Origin: Simmondsia chinensis | Taxonomy: Eukaryota; Streptophyta; Magnoliopsida; Caryophyllales; Simmondsiaceae | Direction: 5' to 3' | NCBI GenBank assembly: GCA_018398585.1 | Contig: JAGTTD010000022.1 | Location: forward strand, 11,447,501 to 11,511,500 | Length of the DNA: 64,000 nt | In this document: piece by piece, positions 20,222 to 31,259 of the stretch | Position numbering within the stretch: position 1 is the first letter of the stretch | How the letters are laid out: every line of letters starts with the position of its first letter | Notes under the pieces: generated by a model | What the model was told of the DNA's origin: nothing | Database searches by the model: none | The model's input: the letters and a program-made list of their open reading frames with translations, nothing else | Position numbers and translations under genes: made by a program

Positions 20222-21125
20222 CACGACACTGAACAACAACAACAACAATATCACGAAGGCTCCGGCAAAAGCAGGGTCTTGGTGGGGGGGTGGCGGTGGA
20301 CTTACCAGCCTTCCCCCTTGAGGGTAAGGCTGTTTCCTAGGACTCCCCACCGGAAGAGTGTGTCATCTTGGAAGCACGTCCCATGAAACTATGAGGACAA
20401 ATAGAATTAGAATCAAACACAGCATAAGCCTAGTGATATGAATCAAGACTCATGGAATATCACTGCAGGACCGCAAGTACACACGTATACAAGTGCACCT
20501 ATAAACAAATTAGATCTCAAATACCTTCACCAAAAGAGGGAGTTAAGACACCAAGAAACACTAGTGCCAACCATAAAAGAAGCACTACTCTAAGCCGCTA
20601 TATTGGCTACCCTTATGCTAGCCCTCTACCTCGCTCTATCTAAAGCCATCTCCTATCGTAGGTTTAGGTGGGTGAGGTCTTGTCGGATCATCTATAGCAT
20701 GTACTCTTATTAGGCTTGCCTCTCCCTCTCCTCCCTGGTGTAGTATGGGGCTATTCGCATCTCCTGATTGGAACGTTGGAAGGTCTCCTACTAACATGCC
20801 TGAACCACCTCAAATGTTGCTCCCCTAATTTATCCTCAATCCATGCGACGCCTAATTTTCCTCTTATAACGTCGTTTCTGATCCTATCCTTCCCTGTATA
20901 TCCGCACATCCACCACAACATCCTTATCTCCGCCACTTTTATCTTATGTGTGTGATGTTGTTTCATCTGCTAACACTCCGCCCCATAATACACAGCCGTT
21001 CTCACTACTATCTTTTAGTATTTCCCCTTTAGCTTTAATGGGATCCTTCTATCTCAAAGTACCACGGACTTCATCCTCCATTTATGCCAGCTTACTCTAA
21101 TTCGGTTGTTGACATCCCCGTCCAT
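20222..21125 (-). mobile_element. 5'-truncated RTE-type LINE
   Basis: Minus strand: the C-terminal end of an RTE reverse-transcriptase protein. Residues VNNRIRVSWHKWRMKS, PLKLKGKY, VVRTAVYYGAEC (about 21,115-20,970), then HKIKVAEIRMLWWMCGYTGK and RNDVIRGKLGVA (20,944-20,850) and WFRHVSRRPSNVPIRRCE (to 20,754). A 3' UTR of about 500 bp follows and ends in a (TTG)n tail, seen on the plus strand as ACAACAACAAC at 20,236-20,246. The coding part is broken by stops and no endonuclease is present. Inserted into gene Y fragment and repeat DNA. Confidence 0.8.
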
Positions 21126-21560
21126 GTTCACCGTGTGTCAACACAGTAATTGTGTTGACGAATCACTGAATTTGAGTATACTATGGTAATGTGTACTTGG
21201 GTATGAATTTCAGGTCCAAAGCGACAAAGCAACAATATACCCAGTGTCACAAGGGCTCCCGTCTAAGCAGGGTCTGGGGGGCTGATATACGCAACCTTTC
21301 CCCTTAAGAGTATTACCCCTGAAGAGAGGCTGCATCATAGTGCCCCCAACCCAAGGGTGAGTACTTCCTAGGAGGTCACCCATCCTGGTACTGCTCTCGC
21401 CCAAGCATGCTTAACATCGAAGTTCTAATTGGAATATTGAGTACAAGAATACATGTCCACACATCAATTTCATGTGTTGACACATACTCGCCACACTTAT
21501 TGTATGTCGACACACTTATTTCGTGTGTCGACACACTTATTTTGCATCTCGACACACGTA
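21126..21560. repeat. GTGTCGACAC cluster upstream of gene Y copy C
   Basis: Copies or variants at about 21,134, 21,475, 21,507, 21,526 and 21,549, interrupted by the 5S-SINE. The last copies are about 20 bp from a TATA-like CTATTTAA (21,564-21,571) and a CT-rich leader. Confidence 0.8.
21212..21435 (-). mobile_element. 5S rRNA-headed SINE, copy 1
   Basis: Minus strand: a 75-bp head (21,432-21,358) matching plant 5S rRNA from the A box (TTAAGCATGCTTGGGCGAGA) through the C box (GGATGGGTGACCTCC). A body follows, then CCCCCCAGACCCTGCTTA and a TTGTTG tail. The head keeps the internal RNA polymerase III promoter boxes. Not a functional 5S gene: about 40 bp of the 5S 5' end is missing and the 3' part is foreign. 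Confidence 0.75.
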
Positions 21561-21580
21561 TCCTCTATTTAAGTCGAAAC
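21561..21580 (+). promoter_or_regulatory. Promoter of gene Y copy C
   Basis: Repeat, then CTCTATTTAAGTCG (TATA-like), then CTCCCTCAC...CTCCTCTCTCTCTC leader (21,580-21,620) and an intron donor AGGTATGTAAGC (about 21,673) shared with copy A. Confidence 0.5.
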
Positions 21581-21974
21581 CTAATTGTCTCCCTCACTTC
21601 GTTTTCTCCTCTCTCTCTCACAAACCCTAGATTCGTCACCACCCAATATCTTAGCAAAGTTATCACTTCTATTAGGTATGTAAGCTAATTTTTATTACAA
21701 AACCGGGTTTATATACGCACATTTTGACATTCTATGAAAATCTTTAGATCTATTGGTCAGATTTTATCTTTTTAATGTTAAATATTATTGCTTTTCTTCA
21801 ATTTTCTTGCTAGTCTAAGTAAAAAGCCATCTATTTGTTATAAACTTTCATTATCCCTAATAGGTTTTCCATAAATCTCAAAGTTTCACCTTACACCCCC
21901 AAACCCTAAGCCCTCCTAGGAATTTCTCTCAAATTTTATTTTATTTTATCTTATTTTTTATGTGAGCGGAAGTC

Positions 21975-23148
21975 ATGGGTCGTATGAGGAGGTACGAAAC
22001 TACATCCAAGAAGAAATCTAGAGACAAAGAACACGAGTCTACTTCATGGTCATAGTTCAGTAAATTTCCCTAACCTGTTCCTCACGAAGGAAGTGTTATT
22101 TGGTAGGTTCATAGATTGGGATTGGGTTAAGATAAATAACTTTTGTCAATTATATGTTTTGTTCGAAGGTTTGCTTCAAATTTGTAGTATATAGGAACAG
22201 GTATTCCCGGATTTGGTATGCAAAGTTTATTTCAACCTTAAATTTTTCTGGACAATCATCCCCGTCCATCTTCTCGCCCCTTTCTCTCTCTATCTTCTTA
22301 ACTTCCTCCAAATGCTCCTTCAAAACCCTTTGAATTTTATTTCTTTCCGGCCCAACCCTCTTAGATTGTCCCTCAAGTTTCATTTTCTCGGCCTCTAAAG
22401 CCTCAATCTCATCCTTTTCTTTCTCTACCTTCTTAACTTCCTCCAAAAGGAGGTAGAAGAACAATAAAAATAAATAAGGATAGCGACAAGTAGGAAGAAC
22501 ATTTTGATTGGGATGGCTAATGAGGAAGAAGAGGAACAAGGACCTTGTCCTAGATCTGGTATGCTAATTTTATTTCAACCTTAAATTTTTCGGACAATCA
22601 TCCTAGTCCATCTTCTCATCCTTTGCTCTCTCTATCTTCTTAACTTCCTCCAAATACTCCTTCAAAACCCTTTGAATTTTGTTTCTTTCCGGTCCAACTC
22701 TCTTAGATTGTCCCTCAAGTTTCCTCTTCTCGACCTCTAAAGCCTCGATCTCATCCTTTTCTTTCTCTACCTTCTTAACTTCCTCCAAAAGGAGGTAGAA
22801 GAACAATAAAAATAAATAAGGATGGGTAGGAAGAACATTTTGATAGGGAAGTGTAATGAGGAAGAAGAGGAATAAGGACCCCAAAAGAGAGGGAGCGTGA
22901 GCGAAACAAAGGGAAGATGATACAAAGAACTTGAAAAGGAAGCTGAGTCTCATGGAATCTAGGACAAATGAGTTAATGGTGGCAGATACTAAAATGATGA
23001 AAGATAACGAACAACTCCTGAAATGTCTAATGCTGGTGCGCATTCCATGAAAGTGTTGAATTCTCACAAGAGGGGAAACAAAGACACGGCTAAACTTTTG
23101 AAACTCATCAAATATCGCGATTCGGACCAGAACCTCAGCCTCGACCTC
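21975..23148 (+). pseudogene. Gene Y copy C, internally rearranged
   Basis: Starts at the ATG at 21,975 (MGRMRRYETTSKKKSRDKEH), then a stop, then LFLTKEVLFGRFIDWDWVKI (about 22,083-22,135) and CKVYFNLKF (to about 22,240), as in copy A. The middle of the domain is missing. It is replaced by two direct ~320-bp copies of an inverted segment (22,225-22,860). A plus-strand coiled coil (LKRKLSLMESRTNELMVADT, about 22,928-23,020) and the last exon (HSMKVLNSHKRGNKDTAKLL) follow, ending at TGA 23,149. This copy supplies the order domain, coiled coil, last exon for gene Y. Confidence 0.6.
22225..22860 (-). repeat. Two direct ~320-bp copies encoding an antisense coiled coil
   Basis: Copies at about 22,225-22,540 and 22,565-22,860. 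Each is open on the minus strand for a strong coiled coil: EEVKKVEKEKDEIEALE, then PERNKIQRVLKE and LEEVKKIER. The frame is opposite to gene Y. Either a gene Y segment was inverted and duplicated, or a different gene piece was captured. Confidence 0.7.
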
Positions 23149-23219
23149 AACTGAAAAGGCGCCACGAGGGGTCAATGAGGCTAACTCGCTAAAATGTGAA
23201 GAAATGTTCGTAGCAATGA

Positions 23220-23425
23220 AATTGTTTTATTGATGTTGTACATTTGAAACCAATGAGTATAGATGTATTATTGTATTGATGTTGTACATTTGAAACAATG
23301 AGTTCGAATGTAATGTTGCATTGATGTTGTGTACATTTCAAACCAATGAGTGTGGATGTATAAACAAATCGTACTAGTTAATTTGTTGATGGGAACCATT
23401 CAAATTTATGTATGTTGTTTGTTTT
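23220..23425. repeat. Terminal-region segment, inverted copy
   Basis: Three short repeats of TTGATGTTGTACATTTGAAAC (about 23,232, 23,276, 23,320), then the reverse complement of the 14,531-14,630 segment (GATGGGAACCATTCAAATTT at 23,386-23,405). Confidence 0.6.
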
Positions 23426-23714
23426 GATTGAGGAACTCTATTGTCCAAAAGAAGGGATTGGTGAAATGTAGTTCTAAAGTAACCGTGATTTTTTGTAAGA
23501 CTAATGTACTCAAAATCACCACCCAAGTCCTCAAAACGAACACCCAAGTACTCACTAATGTACGTAAAATCATAAACCAAGTACCCACTAACATGTTAAT
23601 AATGATCAAGTGCTCAACGAAACAAGTAAGGTCTCAGAGGTACTCAGTATCACCGTCAAAATCCATAGAATCCTTGTATACATCACCTTTATGTACTCAT
23701 CGTTCATTAATGTG

Positions 23715-24112
23715 GTGCACGTGTGTCGACACAAGAATTACAATGAGCATTAGGTGTCGACTGAGGAAATATCTGTGTCGACACACATTCGTGTACTAAG
23801 GAAATTACCACCCGATGTACACATCACAATAATGTACTCAAATAATATTTAACAACAAAACATATGTGTCAACACGAATGTATCCAGCCAACATTTGACA
23901 AACAAAGAATAATTTGGGAGTCGACACACAAATTACAGTGAGCATTCTGTGTCGACATGCTTAGCAAATGTGTCGACACATGTATATTGTGTGTCGACAC
24001 TCATCACAGTGAGCAATGTGTGTCGACACCCGTCTTGTTTGTGTCATCACTCTTATCATGTACTAAATTCATATCCATGTACACATCACAATATGTGTTG
24101 AGACACAGTATA
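23715..24112. repeat. GTGTCGACAC cluster, right border of gene Y copy C
   Basis: About nine copies or variants (e.g. near 23,721, 23,775, 23,949, 23,970, 23,992, 24,020). After 24,112 the pattern ends and AT-rich sequence begins, so the element border is probably here. Confidence 0.8.
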
Positions 24113-24415
24113 CGTTTCAGTAAATAAAATTAATTATTTAAAATTTCATTTAATTTTTTCTACTGTTTTTCACAAATAGTTTTAGTAAATAAAATTAATT
24201 ATTTATTACACTAAACTACTTATTTTTTTAATTCATTTTATTTATGAAAAATTTGTTTAATTCTAGGAAATTTCATATAATTATGTCTAGTGTTTTTATA
24301 AATAATTTTAGATAAATAAATTTAATTATTTATTACAATAATCCACTTAATTTGTTTAATATATATAATTCAGATAAATAAAATTATTATTATAAATCGA
24401 TTTAAACAAAAAATT
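24113..24415. other. AT-rich, no gene seen
   Basis: Repeated words such as AGTAAATAAAATTAATTATT occur three times (24,118, 24,185, 24,310), giving a weak tandem period of 65-125 bp. Confidence 0.4.
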
Positions 24416-24419
24416 AAAA

Positions 24420-25825
24420 AATATGCAACCGGTAAATACCAGTTGCCAAGTGCAGAAAAGTACTTTTCTGTAGGTGCAGAAAAGTGCTTTTCTGCACCTT
24501 TGAACTTCCGATATTTGAGAGAGTCAAAGTTGGACATAGGACACGTGTCTTCCCACTATTGGGTAGCTTAAAAGCCATCTGGCGAGCACTAGAACATGTA
24601 TCGGCCCGTGTTACACAGTGAAGCGCGGGCCTAGGCAGGGTCGGCAACGCACAGGCCTGCCTAGCTTGAACTTTTTTAAAAAATAATTTAGGCCACATGT
24701 TTATTCATCTCGTGAATATTATTTGACATAAACTTTATTTATATTATTAAGAAATAGTTCATCTCATGAATATAGTTTGACATAAAATTTATTAATCCCA
24801 TAAATAAATAATTCACCTTATTAATTTATTTAAATATTTTCAATCAGTGATTTATGTTGAGGCTTGTAGGGCTCTCAAGAACAATTTAATTCTAACTCCA
24901 AATTGATCAAATCTAATTATCAATACTTGATAACATTAATTACCATTTAATAATATTTAACTCCGTTAAATAAATATTGTTACACTCTAAAACTAAAAAT
25001 ATTTCTAAAAGAAATTCCCAAACTATAACATATTAATGGTCGACCCCTCCATTAGATAACAATGAGAAATTATAATTAGAAACTACCATCGTAAGTTCAA
25101 TGACAGAACACATGATTTTTGTGTCAATTTGAGTGAATCTCCTACAATATTTTGGCCAAAGATTTCAAATTTTTCACCACTTGCAAATATACTTAAGGAG
25201 ACATCTGTATCTCGAATGAGACTATAAATTCCATGTTGAATGTTTTGTGCCTGCGACACTTAATGCTATCACTTGATGTACAAAAGATTTTGACCCACTC
25301 AATGAGACCTATCCTTTGAGTGCATTAAAGTGACACACACCATGTGCACTAGTCCATGACAATCTCAGGATTTAGAATTATCACCTTAATAAAATAAATT
25401 ATTTATTTCTAATAGCAGTTAAGAAATAAATAAGTATAGTGGTCTAACTTAGTATTTCAATCTTATTAACAAACACTGGCATGATATTTTTTGATCCATA
25501 TCCACATGACCAAGACAAGCTATTAAAATATCATATTATAGTCTTACCAGATAAATTGTCCAAACTTATTACCGACTATGAACATTTTTAATAACACGTT
25601 ACAATTTCGATTTAAGTCTATTTGTGGCTCAATCTCGTTGACAACTTAAACCAAAGTTTGACATGTCGTCTTAGACTATGTCTGTCTCATGGAAAGTTTT
25701 AGAAAACACTCACACATATATTTGACTCATAAAGGATTATCAAACATTAAACAAATAAAACAAGTTTATTTATTTACATAATTGATACTAGTTCCAACTT
25801 CAAAGGGCGTATCAGATATTAGATT
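24420..25825 (-). repeat. LTR remnant of a Copia family related to Copia-1
   Basis: Minus strand follows the layout of the Copia-1 LTR (45,818-47,641): ATTAGAT start region, AATAAA.TTGTTTATT, CATGAGA, GATAA.CTTGTCTTG.T.ATGTGGAT, a central TCACTT...GTGC part, GCAAGCCTC-like text, TTCATGAGATGAA, and a GC-rich part with CACGTG. No internal region or second LTR is attached, so it is a solo or truncated LTR. Borders approximate. Confidence 0.5.
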
Positions 25826-25829
25826 TATT

Positions 25830-26262
25830 TTTTTTTTGTACATTTATGTATTTTATCTTTATTGGGATTATTTTCTGTATTGGGCTGGTTAACTATTTAT
25901 CCTATCTATTTTCTTTTCCTTTCTTCTGTATTCATGTTCGGGTTTTTTTGCACAAAACCACCCAAGTTGTAGAGGTCTTAGCATTTAACTACCACTTTTT
26001 TTTCAATTTAGACATTTAACCACCTTAATTTTTATAGATTTTGCAATCTCATACTTCTGCGGTACTTCATCAATTAAAACAGCATATTTCATCCAAAATT
26101 TACCTCACATATATGTCATGTGATATTTTAAGTCATCTTACTCCCTATTTTATTCCCCACCTTTTTACCCCCATTCTCCATTACTGCCCATTGTATTTCT
26201 TGTTCCATCTCTATTAGGTGGGTTGTTATCTACCTTTTTATCCAATTCCCCAATATTCCCTA

Positions 26263-26293
<31 letters not shown>

Positions 26294-26496
26294 GTTCCAT
26301 CTTCTCTCTCTCTTCTTCGTCATGATTTTTTTGGCTGAAATATCCTCCATCACGATAGAAGCACACTTTTTCCCCCCTCTACACTACTCCCTCTCTTCTC
26401 TATAACGTCCTCTCTTTCAAAATTTTACTACAAGAACTCAATTTTTACTCCAACAATCAAGAAGGTAGAGTTCTTTGCTGGCCACTGGTAAGGTAA
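25830..26496. other. Intergenic, no gene seen
   Basis: T-rich, including a 27-T run (26,266-26,292). GTAA just before 26,497 is part of the target duplication of Gypsy-1. Confidence 0.4.
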
Positions 26497-26786
26497 TGAT
26501 ACCAATTAGACTAAGAACTTCACATGAATAGATGAAGTTTAGGCATTAATAATTAAGATAGCTTGAGAAGAAAGGGGAGGAGAAGAAGAGAGTTGTAGGG
26601 AGAAAGAAGAAAGAGTTTGTTATTATTCTTGAATACCTTATCCACTATACAATGCCTCCTATTTATATGAAGTAACAAATATACAAACGCCCTAACTACT
26701 TATAACAACTTGTAACTAAGCCCAAAAAGAATACAATTAATACAATTTCAAGCAATTAACTCTATCTCATTGAATGTCCGGTATTA
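26497..26786 (-). repeat. Gypsy-1 3' LTR
   Basis: Aligns end to end with 50,606-50,854 (shared AGATAGCTTGAGAAGAAAGG, GAGTTTGTTATTATTCTT, TTGAATGTCCGGTAT). Confidence 0.8.
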
Positions 26787-27105
26787 ATAGCCTCCTCTTG
26801 ACAATACCTTTTTCCTTAAGGGTGAAAATTTGGGAGCTTGTGTTGAAGATCAAAAAGAAACTTCTATGTAGCATCTTCCTTAGGTAATTCCTTCCATTGA
26901 ACTAGGACTCCGTGATACAAACTTAAATATAAAATATATTAAAACTAAAAGAAAGCAGTAAAATATTGAAAATAAAGAGATAAAAGAGAAAAATATAAAG
27001 ATGACATTTCATCGATTGGATGATAAGCCTTAGATTACAATGGTTGTTACTATTTATAGTGGTGGGGTCCAGTATACTATCTATACCTATTAGGCTACTT
27101 TAATA

Positions 27106-27341
27106 ATACAACAACAATAATAGACTTAGTGCCTTAAGGGCTCCTATATAAGCAGGGTCTGGGAGGGGTGGATGTACGCAGCCTTACCCCTTCAGGGTGA
27201 AGCCCTGCTGAGAGGTTGTTTCCGATGAAGCTTGGCAACACGAGGACTTTCCAAGAGGTCACCCGTCCTGGTACTATTCTCGCTCAAGCACGCTTAATTT
27301 TAGAGTTCTAATGTGATCCGGTGCCTTAATGCCTTAACTTT
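27106..27341 (-). mobile_element. 5S rRNA-headed SINE, copy 2 (inside an E2 LTR)
   Basis: Head 27,331-27,234 on the minus strand matches plant 5S rRNA over about 98 bp (GGATCACATTAGAACTC, TTAAGCGTGCTTGAGCGAGA, GGACGGGTGACC, AAGTCCTCGTGTTG). Body and tail: CCCTCCCAGACCCTGCTTAT...TTATTGTTGTTGT. The other E2 LTR (36,520-36,545) is the empty site. A target duplication GGCTACTTTAATA / GGCCACTTTAACA flanks the insert. Internal promoter boxes A and C are readable. Confidence 0.8.
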
Positions 27342-27768
27342 GGAGGCCACTTTAACATGATAAACCTAAATACCTAATTTGGATACGTAACAATACTTTC
27401 CCCTTCGAGAGACCCTTGTCCTCAAGGGTCTAGTATTATAGCATATAGCTTAAAAGAAAACAACAAACAGATTTTAATACCATCTTTCTTTTTTTTATTG
27501 TTGGGTACATTTTTTTTTTTTGTTTTGTTCTCCAGGATCGAATACGATAATAACAAATTTTACCCAATTAAATTATTTAAAAATAATAAAAAAGCATCAT
27601 ATTTTTTTTCATTTTAAAATATATAAATAAAAGGTCTCTTGGTAGTTATAAGAAATTGAAGGGGAAAATTGGTAAATTGGTAAAGTAACCCTAATCCCCA
27701 ATCCCTTCTGTTGTGCCGCTTCATGCCTCTCGCTAATGTAACCCTATCCCAAACACCCTCCGGTGCTA

Positions 27769-28099
27769 TGATACCGAGCTGTTTGCTAACGAGGGTTTTT
27801 AGGATAGAATTAAGGGAGGAAGAAGAAGAAGTTGAGGGAGAATAGAAATATTTTGTATTGCTATTCAGATAAAAAGCTATTACAATCATAATTGAGCTTA
27901 AATACCTCAACCTTGAACTAAACACACCTCACACACCAGCACTATCCTCTAACAAACTTGTCAGAAATGGAGAAAAGAAAAGAAATAAAGAAAATAAGAA
28001 AGAAAACAGAAAAAAAAAAAAAGATAATGTTCTCCCAACTAACTTAACTAACGGTCATGTGCTCCTCACGAGCTACTATTTACTTAAAATCCTATATCA
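27769..28099 (-). repeat. Gypsy-2 3' LTR
   Basis: 331 bp, matches 32,594-32,929. Shares an A-rich tract (about 28,010-28,022) with the other LTR. Confidence 0.9.
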
Positions 28100-28207
28100 A
28101 CACTTCCCTCCCAAAGAGCACCCTTGTCCTCAAGGGTGAAACTCAGAAAATTTGAGTTGCAGGTCATACAAGAACTCCCAAGTTGCTTCCTCCTTAGGTA
28201 ATCCTTG

Positions 28208-28633
28208 CTAATGCACCAGGACCTTAGTTGCTGCCCTGTTTCCTCTCTTCACCATCTTCCTGTCCAGAATGGCTGGTGGTATTTTCCTTGGAATACTGTC
28301 AAGGTCTTCAGGGATTGCTATGGGATGGGTTGGTAAGGGTCCATGATGGAGTTTTAGTTGTGAAACATGAAAGACATCATGCATCCTTGTTGCTGCAGTT
28401 ACAGACAACCTATATATTACCTTCCCAATAACTTCTGTAACCAAAAAGGGCCCATAGTATTTAGGTGAAAGCTTGTGGCAGCTGCTGTTTACAATGGTGA
28501 TTTGTCTGTAAGGGAGGAGCTTCAAGTAGACCCAATCTCCAACATTGAAACTTCTATCTGATCTTTTTTTGCTTGCAGTTTGAACCATCCTATTCTGAGC
28601 ATGATGCAAATGAAATTTCAGCACCTGAATCAC
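28208..28633 (-). pseudogene. Gypsy-2 integrase C-terminal region
   Basis: Frame of 141 codons: VGDWVYLKLLPYRQITI, KLSPKYYGPFLVTEVIGKV, MHDVFHVSQLKLHHGP and a basic end WDR/ILDRK-like AILDRKMVKRGNRAATKVLV. Typical of the GPY/F and chromodomain-like end of plant Gypsy integrases. Upstream integrase core (to about 29,300) is readable with stops: LSKATALTHPYT, KLHGLPNTIISDRD. Confidence 0.75.
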
Positions 28634-29452
28634 CTCCTCTCTGATTCAGACTTTTGTCAACTGCCTCAACGCTGCTTTCACCAGCTAGATACGGTATACA
28701 TATTAGGGGTGGTTGGCCATACACGTTCTCATGAGGTGTCTTGTTTGTAGATGAATGCCAAGTGGTATTGTACCACCATTCTGCAAATGGAAGCCACTTG
28801 GCCTAGTGTGAAGGAGTGGAGTTGCACATACATCTCAGATAGGTCTCCAACCCCCTATTAACTACCTCAGTCTGCCCATCTGTCTGAGGATGGTATGCTG
28901 TGAAGAGCTGCAAATCAACCCTTGGATTGAGAATAGAGCTTGCCAGAAGTCACTCTAAAAGATGGTGTCCCTGTCACTGATTATAGTATTAGGAAGACCA
29001 TGGAGCTTCTATACATTGTCCATGTAAGTGAGATCTGTGTAAGGGTGTGTTAAAGCAGTTGCCTTGCTAAGTCTATCAACCACCACTAGGATCACATCCT
29101 TCCCAAACGACCTTGGACGACCCTCTATGAATTCCATAGAGAAACAGTTTGGGGTATGGGAAGAGGTTGTATCAGCCCAGGATATGCTACTGTCTCATGT
29201 TTGCAAGCATGACATATGGTGCACTGCTAGATGAACTCCTTCACTGATTGAGTCGTTCCTTTCCAAAAGAACATGGACTTGATCCTCTGAGTGTTGCATT
29301 TCTTCCCGAGTGACCTCCACTTGGAGATTAATGAAGCCATTGAAGTATTTTTCTTCTCAAATCAGCATCTTGTCCTACCATCGGCTTTACTTCTTCTTTA
29401 ACTAAACCTGTTGCCAAGTGTAATGAGGGTGACTCTGGCTGTCAGCTTGCAA

Positions 29453-29740
29453 TTAACTGATCAGGAGCTGCAATTGAGGGTCTATTTGCCATGAGAATTG
29501 CAGTAGCTGGTATAAATTACTCTCTACCGCACTAAGCATCATGCATACCATTTCAGTACTAGAGATCCTGGACAAGAGGTCTGCAACCACATTCTCCTTC
29601 CCCTTTTTATAATTAATTGTGTAGCTAAAGCCCATCAGCTTGGAGAGCCACAAATGCTGGCAATGCGTGCTGATTTTCTGCTCCAATAGGTACTTAAGGC
29701 TTCTCTGGTCTGTTCTAATGACGAAGGTGCTGTTAATCAA
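29453..29740 (-). pseudogene. Gypsy-2 RNase H region
   Basis: FVIRTDQRSLKYLLEQKIST, WLSKLMGFSYTINYKKGKEN and VVADLLSRIS. Classic RNase H / linker segment of plant Gypsy pol. Confidence 0.8.
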
Positions 29741-30250
29741 GTACTGATGCCACTTCTGGACTGCATATACAACTCAGAGCAACTCCTTCTCCTAAATTGA
29801 GAGCAACTGCTGCTTAAGGCTAAGTGGTTTACTGATGAAGGCCAATGGATGTTGCTTCTGAAGTAATAATGCTCCAATGCCAACATTACATGAGTCTATC
29901 TCCATAATGAATTACTTAGAGAAGTCAGGCAGGGCCAGAATAGGAGCTGAGCAGATGGCCTTCTTCAGAGCTTCAAAGGCTAATTGTGCTTCTGCAGACC
30001 ATCCCCACTAATTCTTCTTAAGAAGGCTTGTCTAGGGTCTGGCAATACTTCCATAACCCCTTATGAATTGTATATAGTACTCTGTTAAACAAAGGAAACC
30101 CCACAACTGCGTTGTGTTGCTAGGAACTGGCCATTTGTTGATAGCTTCAACCTTCCTAGTATCTGTTGTAACTCCCTTATTTGAGATAATGTAGCCAAGG
30201 TACTCAATCTGTTGAGTAGCAAAGGTGCATTTACTCTTCCTAGCATAGAG

Positions 30251-30727
30251 CTAGTCATGTTGCAGCAGATCAAATACCAGTTGGAGGTGCCTTACATGTT
30301 CAAACATTGATGAGCTATAGATCAAAATGTCATCAAAGAACACTAGAACAAATTTCCTAAGATAGGGAGCAAATATTGAATTCATTAAGGATTGGAAGGT
30401 AGAGGGAGCATTGGTGAGGCTAAAAGGCAACACTCTAAGCTCATAATGTCCCTTATGTGTCTTGAATGTTGTCTTGGGGATATCATCTAAATACATTCTT
30501 ATCTGATGGTAACCAGAGTGAAGGTCTATCTTCGAAAACACTGTCGATCCTCCTAGCTTGTCAAGGAGTTCCTCTACTAACATAGTAGGGAACTTATCTT
30601 TGATAGTAGCCTTGTCAAGCTCTTGGTAATCAACACACATCCTCCACCCTCCATCTTTTTTCTTGACAAGGACCACTGCAGCTGCATATGGACTGACATT
30701 GTGCTGAATGTATCCTTTGGACATCAA
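30251..30727 (-). pseudogene. Gypsy-2 reverse transcriptase region
   Basis: Open for 158 codons: VVLVKKKDGGWRMCVDYQEL, FSKIDLHSGYHQIRM, PFSLTNAPSTFQSLMN and the catalytic FFDD. The catalytic Asp pair is intact, but flanking regions carry stops. Confidence 0.85.
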
Positions 30728-30866
30728 TTCTTAGGCCATCTCTTCAATGATATCCTTCTGAAGGGCTGGATATCTATACGGTCTTTTGTTAATGGGTTGT
30801 GCTCCCTTTTTTCAGATGTATTCTGTGATCAAAATTGGGTCTTACAGGAGGTAATTGCTGGGGCTC

Positions 30867-31259
30867 CTAGAATAGAACATCATTTTGACTTAGCAGCCTC
30901 TGGATGTCAAGAGGGATATGAGACTGATCTGAAGTAATAGAGGGATCCTCTGAGACCTTGGCTACTACATGTGTCCGATCACAGTTACTGGTATCAAATT
31001 GCAGCAGAGCTATGAAAGGAGCTTTCGGGAGTGCCTTACTGATGGCTTTGATGCCCATCAGTTTACAGGTCCTAGTATTTTCACCCTTCAAACTTCTTAG
31101 TTTACCTTCAACCAAGAATTCCATAGTGAGGTTCTTGAAGTTGCACCTTATATCTCCCAGGGTTGCCAACCATTCTACCCCTAGAACCATGCCATAGCCT
31201 CCAAGTGGGATAAGCATGAAATCAGTAGTATACGGGTACCCCTGCATCCTCCAAGTCAA
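30867..31259 (-). pseudogene. Gypsy-2 protease region
   Basis: DFMLIPLGGYGMVLGVEWLA and LGDIRCNFKNLTMEF, the C-terminal half of a retropepsin-like domain. The upstream D-S-G type catalytic stretch is degraded. Confidence 0.6.

Noticed and set aside
21358..21432. Functional 5S rRNA gene
   Set aside because: Only the 3' two thirds of 5S is present, fused to a SINE body, with mismatches. The second copy at 27.2 kb is flanked by a target duplication.
2949..24112. CACTA superfamily assignment
   Set aside because: Large subterminal repeats suggested it, but I found no CACTA/TAGTG ends or 3-bp duplications and no CACTA transposase.
26165..26405. Lysine-rich frame and its antisense partner
   Set aside because: Both depend on a 27-T run; no other support.
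27614..27925. 103-codon minus-strand frame
   Set aside because: It spans the border of the Gypsy-2 3' LTR, so it cannot be one old gene.
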